Source: Desulfotomaculum sp.
GTDB lineage: Bacteria; Bacillota; Desulfotomaculia; Desulfotomaculales; Nap2-2B
Length of the DNA stretch: 11,843 nucleotides
Direction: 5' to 3'
Assembly: GCA_003485325.1 (NCBI GenBank)
Contig: DMZI01000064.1
Coordinates: 1-11,843, forward strand
Positions 6,940 to 11,843 of this stretch are shown here, one piece after another. The translations under genes and the position numbers were made by a program. Under the pieces are notes generated by a model. It was not told the origin of the DNA and did not search any database. It worked only from the letters and a program-made list of their open reading frames with translations. Each line of letters begins with the position of its first letter. Within the stretch, counting starts at the first letter, position 1.

Positions 6940-7386
6940 ATGTCTAGAAAACCAATTGTGTTTTTAGAGGACATAGCGGACAAGCTGGAAGAAACGATGG
7001 AACACTGGGAGCAGTATCTGAACACGGCAACAGGTGAGTTTGTTGCCATCTCCGATGGAGCTTATATTGAAGTGGATGAGGAACTGATGGATGAAATAGA
7101 TAACTCCTGCGATTATATCAGACTGCCGAACCAGTATGATATTCACGAGTATAACATTATGAAAGATTTTGCGGAGGAAACTTCGGATGTCCGAAAGCGT
7201 GAGAAATTATTCCGCGCCTTAAACGGTAGAAAACCATTCCGGCATTTTAAGGACGCATTGAATTATACCGGGCTTAACGATGCGTATTACTCCTTCCGCT
7301 CTTTGGCTTTCCTCAGGATTGCAAAAGAATGGTGCGAGGAAAACGATATGCTGTACAAAACTCGTGAAAAACAGGAGGTCAAATAG
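6940..7386 (+). CDS. UPF0158 family protein
   Basis: 148-aa acidic cytosolic protein of an uncharacterised family. Family features visible are the start with a short helix and WEQYLNTATGEFVAISD (23-39), the acidic stretch VDEELMDEID (45-54), YIRLPNQYDIHEYNIMKDFA (59-78), the block RALNGRKPFRHFKDALN (92-108) and the final FLRIAKEWCEENDM (124-137). Its length is typical. The ATG has a GGAGG site 9 nt upstream. It ends in TAG directly adjoining the next ATG, with the next gene's AGGAGG inside its last codons, so the two are translationally coupled. No catalytic motif is known to me in this family, and I assign no function. Confidence 0.88.
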   Translation: MSRKPIVFLEDIADKLEETMEHWEQYLNTATGEFVAISDGAYIEVDEELMDEIDNSCDYIRLPNQYDIHEYNIMKDFAEETSDVRKREKLFRALNGRKPFRHFKDALNYTGLNDAYYSFRSLAFLRIAKEWCEENDMLYKTREKQEVK

Positions 7387-8133
7387 ATGGCTATACATCC
7401 GGTTTACAGATTTTATTCCGAGCTTGAGGACTACACCCCGAAAATCTGGCGGCGGTTTGAGGTTAACGGCAGTAAAACAATGGCGGAGTTGGGTTATATC
7501 CTGATGACTATGTTTGAGATGCAAGCCTCTCATCTCTTCTGCTTTACCTATGATTACGGCGCGGAAATCCTTAAAGACATGCGAAAACGTTACTCCGACG
7601 AGGACTTGGAAAAGGTGCTGGGTAAGAGTGATTTTGCCGATTTGATGAAATCGTGGCGTTTTGAATTGCCGTTCGAGGATATTTACGAGAACGAAAACGA
7701 AAAATGGCATGACGCGAGTAAATACCGTTTAAAGGATATTGCCGATAGGGTTCCGTGGCAATTTACCTTTAAGTACGACTATGGCGACGGCTGGCGCGTG
7801 AGCCTGACATTAGAAAGCTGTGAAAAGATCGAGATATACGCGGGCGAGCTGCCGCGGGTGCTTGAAGGGGAAGGTTTCGGCATAATCGAGGACTGCGGCG
7901 GAGTCGGCGGTTTGGAGGATCTGGCGAAAGCCTTCAAAAAGAAAAAGGGGCGGCAGTATGACGAATACCGGGAATGGCTTGGCACTGATGATCTGGATTT
8001 ATCTGTCTTTGACATAGACGACATAAACTTCCGGTTAAAAAAACTGCCGAGGATTTATAAGGAATGCTATGAATACGGATACGAACCGACCCAGCGGTCG
8101 ATTGATTTGATTGAGAGAAAATATAAAAAATGA
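7387..8133 (+). CDS. Plasmid pRiA4b ORF-3-like protein (PRiA4_ORF3 family)
   Basis: 248-aa cytosolic protein. The N-terminal half has the PRiA4_ORF3 pattern: YRFYSELEDYTPKIWRRFEV (7-26), an ordered helix with the MAELGYILMTMFEMQASHLF region (32-51), then the diagnostic YDYGDGW at 130-136 followed by RVSLTLE, and a degenerate form of the PPEDCGG motif (FGIIEDCGGVGGLEDL, 164-179). The C-terminal 60 residues are a charged extension. This domain is found on plasmids, in IS1096-type elements and in stand-alone genes; its biochemical role is not established. The ATG abuts the UPF0158 stop, and its 3' end overlaps the start of a third, truncated ORF by ATGA, so it is the middle member of an operon. 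Confidence 0.92.
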   Translation: MAIHPVYRFYSELEDYTPKIWRRFEVNGSKTMAELGYILMTMFEMQASHLFCFTYDYGAEILKDMRKRYSDEDLEKVLGKSDFADLMKSWRFELPFEDIYENENEKWHDASKYRLKDIADRVPWQFTFKYDYGDGWRVSLTLESCEKIEIYAGELPRVLEGEGFGIIEDCGGVGGLEDLAKAFKKKKGRQYDEYREWLGTDDLDLSVFDIDDINFRLKKLPRIYKECYEYGYEPTQRSIDLIERKYKK

Positions 8134-8246
8134 CGGATTACATCTTAACCCGCTCTAAACGGAAAACAATCGTGATACATGTCACAGATGAAAGCGTCCT
8201 AAGTGGAGATCGACCGTTTCGTCACGTTCAGGTAGGGGTGGATTAA
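8130..8246 (+). pseudogene. Truncated N-terminus of a YgjP-like (M48/DUF45) metallopeptidase gene
   Basis: An ATG at 8130-8132 overlaps the preceding TGA by ATGA, the usual sign of a coupled third operon gene. The first 20 residues, MTDYILTRSKRKTIVIHVTD, resemble the start of YgjP-type zinc metallopeptidases (YxLxRSKRKTIAIxV). From about 8196 the reading changes character and ends at a TAA at 8244-8246 after 38 codons. The HExxH zinc motif is far downstream in the family and is absent here. The gene was evidently cut by the insertion that begins near 8196. The family call rests on a short stretch. Confidence 0.5.
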
Positions 8247-8390
8247 TAAAGCCTGTATTGTAATCACTCCATTTTGTCCCTTTATCACAACTTTTATAGA
8301 AAGACCAACAGACAAAACGTGCAAAAGTGCACCCCCTGACAAAAAAATGCACCCTCCATTCGGATTTCTCGAAGGGGGGTGCATAATTGC
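8197..8390. mobile_element. IS-end-like remnant with repeated TGCACCC motifs
   Basis: Non-coding AT-rich stretch between the truncated metallopeptidase start and the intron RT tail. It contains a GTGCA/TGCAC hairpin (8319-8332) and TGCACCC at 8328-8334 and again at 8348-8354 with 20-nt spacing, plus the inverse GGGTGCA at 8377-8383. Spaced GTGCAAAAGTGCACCC-like repeats resemble the multiple terminal repeats of IS21-type elements, so this may be one end of a deleted insertion sequence. No transposase frame is recognised. Both flanks are truncated genes, which fits an insertion or deletion scar. Confidence 0.3.
8340..8384 (-). terminator. Hairpin with T-run on the minus strand
   Basis: ATGCACCC (8347-8354) pairs with GGGTGCAT (8377-8384), extended inward by CC/GG across one mismatch, with a 16-nt loop. 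Read on the minus strand, the stem is followed by seven T (8341-8347). It is terminator-like in form, but no minus-strand gene ends here, so it may be part of the IS-end structure. Confidence 0.4.
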
Positions 8391-8534
8391 ATGATAAGGG
8401 TTCAAAATTGGGGGAATACAAGAAAAGACTATTGGCGTACTGCCCATAGCCCAATTTTATTAATAGCCTTATCCAATGAGAGATTCAGACGAGCCGGATA
8501 CCTCAGTTTGACGGAATGCTACTCTGTTAAGTAA
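8391..8534 (+). pseudogene. C-terminal remnant of a group II intron reverse transcriptase/maturase
   Basis: The frame from 8391 to the TAA at 8532-8534 reads NWGNTRKDYWRTAHSPILL, then ALSNERFRRAGYLSLTECYS and VK. This is the standard end of bacterial group II intron-encoded proteins (NTRKGYWRxAxSPxLxxALSNExLxxAGYxSLxxxY). About 44 residues remain of roughly 400-450; the RT, X and upstream domains are gone. Family resemblance begins close to 8397, right after the TGCACCC hairpin zone. The intron's own catalytic 3' domains follow directly, so this is the natural RT-to-domain V layout. Confidence 0.85.
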
Positions 8535-8621
8535 TGTGTCAACTTTGAAACCGCCGTATACCGAACGGTACGTACGGTGGTGCAGGAGGCTACCCAATTA
8601 ATGGGTAGCCTCCTACCCGAT
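8535..8621 (+). ncRNA. 3' end of a class C group II intron (domains V and VI)
   Basis: Domain V is at 8550-8581: a 9-bp lower stem, ACCGCCGTA with TACGGTGGT, a 2-nt CG bulge, and an upper stem TACC-GAAC-GGTA with a GAAC tetraloop. The CGC triad in the lower stem is the version seen in class C introns, in place of AGC. Domain VI is the 12-bp perfect hairpin AGGAGGCTACCC (8584-8595) with GGGTAGCCTCCT (8603-8614). The intron should end near the ACCCGAT at 8615-8621. The 5' domains are absent, so it cannot splice by itself. Confidence 0.8.
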
Positions 8622-8758
8622 TGTGTACAATATGAAACGGGCCATCAAAATGGTTGGCACAAAGAATCTGGTCTTACTAACTTAATATGATTTCCCTCTG
8701 ATTTCTGTGACCTCTCTGTGTTAAATATATTACTTACAGTTTTACCCCTTCTAAAAAA
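8622..8758. other. Non-coding gap after the intron end
   Basis: This AT-rich stretch follows the expected 3' splice boundary and precedes the cdaA-like stop. Only very short frames occur, and I see no hairpin, promoter pair or repeat that I would defend. Its left end would be the 3' exon flank of the former intron. Confidence 0.4.
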
Positions 8759-8932
8759 TTACTTCCTCCGCCACAAAGAGGCTAAAGAACGTGCCGGCTT
8801 GGGCTGTAAGGCGTTCATCAGACAGCTGACCAGTGTATCCTCATCCAGTTCCCTGGCCAAAAAGCCTTTTACAGCCAGGGAAATAATTCCCGTTTCTTCC
8901 GACACAATCACTGCCAGGGCATCGGATACCTC
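8759..8932 (-). pseudogene. cdaA: C-terminal fragment of diadenylate cyclase (CdaA/DisA_N family)
   Basis: The minus frame ends at 8759 and encodes EVSDALAVIVSEETGIISLA, then KGFLARELDEDTLVSCLMNA and LQPKPARSLASLWRRK. This is the end of the DAC domain of CdaA, which makes cyclic di-AMP: the ISEVTDALAIVVSEETGxIS core and the LxRNLDExxL helix. Only 57 of about 270 residues are present; the membrane helices and the DGA and RHR active-site motifs are missing. It is fused in frame to a piece of citramalate synthase at 8932/8933, forming a 99-codon chimeric ORF from 9058. cdaA is normally vital in Firmicutes, so an intact copy presumably exists elsewhere. Confidence 0.75.
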
Positions 8933-9150
8933 ATCGTAGAATACCTGCAAGCCCTGATTCTTCAAGTAGGCAACCGATTCTATGATTATGGCCAGATTTT
9001 CTTCCAGAGTTGTTTTTAAGGCATGTGTAACATAAAAATCCCCACGTCTTGCCGTCAATAGTTGCTACGGGTATACGGGATGCCAGGATACTTTGAAGAT
9101 TAGTGTCAGTAGCAGCTTTACTGCCCGGCCGCCGGGTAGGACCAAGGGCT
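8933..9150 (-). pseudogene. cimA: Internal fragment of citramalate synthase (CimA) with a frameshift
   Basis: Reading on the minus strand from 9150: VALGPTRRPGSKA, then TDTNLQSILASRIPVATIDGKTW. After one extra base in the GGGG run at 9040-9043 it continues as DFYVTHALKTTLEENLAIII and ESVAYLKNQGLQVFYD. This is the region of CimA (FGSTRRPG...NLxxLLxAxxPVVxIFGKSWDxHVTxALxTTLEENLxMI) that lies in the TIM barrel of the acetyl-CoA/pyruvate condensing enzyme for isoleucine synthesis. Both ends are cut: the left joins the cdaA fragment and the right meets a HicA-like tail near 9155. The frameshift confirms decay. Confidence 0.75.
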
Positions 9151-9156
9151 ACTATT

Positions 9157-9294
9157 ATGATTATGGTTAATAAACCTGGTGTCCGTATTACCCCGTCAAT
9201 CCCTGACCACAGAGAGCTTGACCGCGGATTGTTAAGGGATCTTATTTTTGACGCCGGTTCAACTCTTCAACAATTTGCAGAATTGCTTGATTAA
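9157..9294 (+). pseudogene. hicA: C-terminal remnant of a HicA-type toxin
   Basis: The frame reads MVNKPGVRITPSIPDHREL, then DRGLLRDLIFDAGSTLQQFA and ELLD before a TAA at 9292-9294. This matches the HicA/YcfA end (VKPGxRVTLSVPDHRELDRGTLRxLIRxAGxTVEEFLELL). HicA is an mRNA-binding double-stranded-RNA-binding-fold toxin, normally 60-85 aa. The conserved Gly-Ser-His catalytic segment and the N-terminal helix are missing, and upstream sequence is antisense to the cimA fragment. No HicB antitoxin gene follows. Nominal starts at GTG 9103 or ATG 9157 lack a convincing ribosome site, so it is probably dead. Confidence 0.6.
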
Positions 9295-9356
9295 CAATAC
9301 TTGCTGCAAATACTCCTTTTTTACACCCCCGGCCCGCAAAATTGTCTTAGTAACCA

Positions 9357-11843
9357 TTATAACGTTCTATATTTTTCCAATATCCCTTTCAAGTCCCCTA
9401 TATTATAAGAAACACCGGCGCACCACCGGCCAAAGCCGCCGTGGGCATTCACCGCCTGCACCCACTCCTCCAGAAATCCGCGCTTGGTCTTGCTCTGCTC
9501 ATCGTCCCGGCCTTTTACTTCCAGCACCAACATCTTCCCGTTCGTTAAGCGGATCAGGAAATCCGGCCGGTACTTGCGTACCACGCCTTTGTATATATAG
9601 AGAATCTCAAAGCCCAGGTGGTCGTTTTTCACCCAGGCGGCGACATTGTCGTTATATTCCAGTTCAAAAGCCTCGCCGGCCTCCCAGGTGCTGTCAAAAA
9701 CCACGTGGCTGATGTGAGACTTGCGGGTAACCGCACAGGGTTTGCTGGTATACCAGGTCATCATGTCGCCGGTTGAGCGGATGGGTCTTTCCCGGTCGAA
9801 AACAGGCTCGATGGACTTTGTATTCTCAAAACGAATGGCTTCAAAGATGTGGTGCACCACTTTGCTCATATTCAGAGTGATCATGATCCGCTTCTTCAAC
9901 CCGTCCCGGTCAAAGGGGCCGGCAAATGTAATCTTGCCGGAATTGATAAATTCCTCCACCAGCTTAATCAACTGGAACAGGAGGTATTCTTTATTTCCCG
10001 GCCAGGCCGGCTTCATCTGCTCGTATATATCTCTGGTCACTTCAAAAATAATTTTCTGGGTTCTAAAACGGTTCCCCAGTTCCTCCAGGTCGATCCGGGT
10101 CAGCTTGCTTACATCGGGCTTGCCGTCCACAATCGGCGCCAGTTCAGCCCGTATCTGCGTTTCCTCCGGCTTTAGCTCCAGTGCCTTCACTTTATCCCAG
10201 TCCAGGGCCAGACAGGGCCGGTAAATGTGGTCAATGCGGACGACATTGGGCCAGCGAATTTCATACTGCCTTTTCTCCGGCACCGGCTCGATACAGGTCC
10301 GGGGTGGCGGCGGCGGGGGCGGCGTGCCGTCACCCCCCTCGTGGGGCAGGAAGGTAAAGGGAACGCCGAAAATATTGACGTATTCGGCCTCGAACAAGCC
10401 GGTTTCCTGATTAACCTCGTAAGATGTGCGGCGCAGGCCCCGGCCCACCACCTGCTCGCAGAGAAGTTGGCTGGAAAAAGCCCTTAAGCCCATGATGTGG
10501 GTCACCGTTTTGGCGTCCCAGCCCTCGGAAAGCATGGCCACAGCGATGACATTCTGAATACGCCCGCCGGGCTTTCCGGCCTGCCCCACTGTGTCCACGG
10601 TTTGCCGGAGCAACTCGGCCTGGTCCTTTTTGGACAGCTTCCTGTCAACAACATCTTCCTCATCATCCTGGGCTTCAATGTTCTCTGAATCAATCCTGCT
10701 CTCCGCTTCGTCCAGCACTTTGGAATCGATACGCAGGGTTTTTTCCGGGCAGTTAAGCTCTTCAATGAGGACCTTGCCGTGATTGAAGGCGTATTCGACG
10801 CGGGCCGCCGTCTCGGTCCGGTTGCAGACGGTGATCATCACCGGCGGGGTATTCTGGCCCGCCTCCTGCCAGCGTTTGACCGTCTCCAGCCAGTCCTTGC
10901 CCAAAAAGTAATATGCTTTGGTCAGCAAGTCGGGGAGGGTCTCTTCCGGCTTTGCCTTGCGGTTCAGGTCGACTTTCACTTCCTCGTCCATGTAGATGTG
11001 ATAGAAGCGGGACTTGTAATCTTTCGTCAACTGGCCGTCGTCCCGGATCACCACCCGGGGGGTCTTAACCAGCCCGGATTCGATAGCGTCGTTTAAGCTA
11101 AAGTCGGAAACAATCCAGCCGAAGAGGGCCTCCTCCCCCGCCTTTTTCCCAGAGGGGGCAAAGGGAGTGGCGGAAAAGTCAAAGCAGTTTAAAATCCCCC
11201 TTTTCCGGTGGATCCGGTCCAGCCCGCCCACCCAGAGGGTGGCCTCCTCAATTTCTTCTTTTTTGACTCCTTTGATTTTGGACTCCGCCGGCACCCGCCA
11301 GGCGTGGTGGGCCTCGTCATTTACGGCAACAATATTGCCGGCGTTTGCCATTTCCCCAAGCACCCGCCTGACGTAGGCTTCATCACTTTCCGGACCTTTT
11401 TTTACCACTTTCGGTCCGGAGTTCTCATCCAGAGGTTTCAGCATGTGCCAGTTGACAATTAAAACCCGGCCCTGCCGCAGTTTGTCGAATAAAGCCGGCG
11501 GGATAATGTTGAATTCCTGGTAGTAGCTATTCACATCCGGGGGTTTAAGCACCTTCAGCCTGTTTTTGACGGTAAGGCCGGGCGCCACCACCAGCACGTT
11601 TTTAGAAAAGCGGATATCCCGGGGATAAGTGACTTTGTTCAACACCTGCCAGGCGATAAGCATGGCCATAACGATGGTCTTGCCTGAACCGGTGGCCATC
11701 TTGCTGCACAGGCGCCGGAAATCCCCGCCGTCGGAAGGGATCTCGATGCCGGCTTTTTCATGCTCCGGGGCCTCAATGAGCCAGATCAGGGTCTCGATGG
11801 CCTCAAGCTGGCAGAAGAAAAAGCGGCGGTCATAGCGCTCCCC
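9357..11843 (-). CDS. Type III restriction Res-like helicase-endonuclease (5' end outside window)
   Basis: 828 codons are visible without a stop up to the right edge; the start is beyond it. The first 48 residues after the edge include FFFCQLEAIETLIWLIE, a Q-motif-like segment before the Walker A, so the ATG at 11697-11699 is internal. Counted from that Met: MATGSGKT 1-8 (motif I), NDEAHH 127-132 (motif II), FSATPF 175-180 (motif III), SEGWDAK 391-397 (V), QVVGRGLRR 416-424 (VI), a seven-proline linker 460-466, and a C-terminal PD-(D/E)XK nuclease with RPDF 711-714 and LEVKG 726-730. These are SF2 ATP-dependent restriction subunits of the type III Res group (BPTD_3080-like in my judgement). 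The modification methyltransferase would be expected beyond the right edge. All visible motifs are intact. GC content looks higher than in the phosphorylase gene. Confidence 0.92.
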   Translation of the reverse strand, partial: GERYDRRFFFCQLEAIETLIWLIEAPEHEKAGIEIPSDGGDFRRLCSKMATGSGKTIVMAMLIAWQVLNKVTYPRDIRFSKNVLVVAPGLTVKNRLKVLKPPDVNSYYQEFNIIPPALFDKLRQGRVLIVNWHMLKPLDENSGPKVVKKGPESDEAYVRRVLGEMANAGNIVAVNDEAHHAWRVPAESKIKGVKKEEIEEATLWVGGLDRIHRKRGILNCFDFSATPFAPSGKKAGEEALFGWIVSDFSLNDAIESGLVKTPRVVIRDDGQLTKDYKSRFYHIYMDEEVKVDLNRKAKPEETLPDLLTKAYYFLGKDWLETVKRWQEAGQNTPPVMITVCNRTETAARVEYAFNHGKVLIEELNCPEKTLRIDSKVLDEAESRIDSENIEAQDDEEDVVDRKLSKKDQAELLRQTVDTVGQAGKPGGRIQNVIAVAMLSEGWDAKTVTHIMGLRAFSSQLLCEQVVGRGLRRTSYEVNQETGLFEAEYVNIFGVPFTFLPHEGGDGTPPPPPPPRTCIEPVPEKRQYEIRWPNVVRIDHIYRPCLALDWDKVKALELKPEETQIRAELAPIVDGKPDVSKLTRIDLEELGNRFRTQKIIFEVTRDIYEQMKPAWPGNKEYLLFQLIKLVEEFINSGKITFAGPFDRDGLKKRIMITLNMSKVVHHIFEAIRFENTKSIEPVFDRERPIRSTGDMMTWYTSKPCAVTRKSHISHVVFDSTWEAGEAFELEYNDNVAAWVKNDHLGFEILYIYKGVVRKYRPDFLIRLTNGKMLVLEVKGRDDEQSKTKRGFLEEWVQAVNAHGGFGRWCAGVSYNIGDLKGILEKYRTL

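Noticed and set aside
8182..8454. Overlapping minus-strand ORFs of 82 and 90 codons.
   Set aside because: They run antisense through the RT remnant and the TGCACCC repeat zone; no ribosome site and no recognisable protein pattern.
8404..8458. Inverted repeat AAAATTGGG / CCCAATTTT with a 37-nt loop, considered as a terminator or IS end.
   Set aside because: Both arms fall inside the reverse-transcriptase C-terminal coding remnant, which explains the sequence; no T-run follows.
8584..8614. Perfect 12-bp hairpin that looks like an intrinsic terminator.
   Set aside because: It follows a clear group II domain V and lacks a T-run, so domain VI is the better reading.
9103..9156. Upstream extension of the HicA-like frame to a GTG at 9103.
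   Set aside because: This stretch is antisense to the cimA fragment (TRRPG region) and does not match a HicA N-terminus.
10502..10765. 87-codon ORF inside the restriction gene in another minus frame.
   Set aside because: It is fully contained in the intact helicase frame, whose motifs are continuous across it.
1..11843. Search for CRISPR arrays, tRNA and rRNA genes.
   Set aside because: No regularly spaced direct repeats of CRISPR size, no tRNA cloverleaf or rRNA-like segment noticed on either strand.

Overview
The window looks like a chromosomal stretch of a Gram-positive anaerobe, probably a Firmicute of the Desulfotomaculum/Pelotomaculum kind. The reasons are strong AGGAGG-type ribosome binding sites, GTG/TTG start choices, gene remnants of citramalate synthase (cimA) and diadenylate cyclase (cdaA), and many decayed mobile elements. 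This placement is inference; no rRNA or species-specific gene is present.

Layout. 1-150: the 3' end of an unknown + strand gene and its terminator. 184-5122: three intact minus-strand genes, namely a secreted subtilisin-family protease (S8) with a possible structured leader, a SAM-dependent O-methyltransferase of the two-domain dimerising type, and a family 65 glycoside phosphorylase. They are separated by gaps of 130-330 nt, so they are probably not one tight operon.

5165-9294: an accessory island packed with gene fragments. In order it holds an unidentified coding remnant broken by an 11-bp tandem duplication, the C-terminal tail of an ISAs1-type transposase, a + strand hypothetical ORF interrupted by an amber codon, a small zinc-ribbon protein, the tail of an IS3-family transposase, a 114-nt imperfect palindrome, and an intact two-gene operon (UPF0158 protein plus PRiA4_ORF3 protein). 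After the operon come the truncated start of a third, overlapping gene resembling YgjP/M48 metallopeptidases, an IS-end-like repeat zone, the 3' end of a class C group II intron (reverse-transcriptase tail, domain V and domain VI), a chimeric ORF made of pieces of cimA and cdaA, and a HicA toxin tail.

9357-11843: a large minus-strand restriction helicase-nuclease (type III Res-like, with a C-terminal PD-(D/E)XK nuclease), cut by the right window edge. Together with the HicA and mobile-element remnants it marks the right half as a defence/mobile-element neighbourhood. The best candidate for an uncharacterised functional unit is the UPF0158/PRiA4_ORF3 pair with its truncated third member and the large palindrome just upstream.
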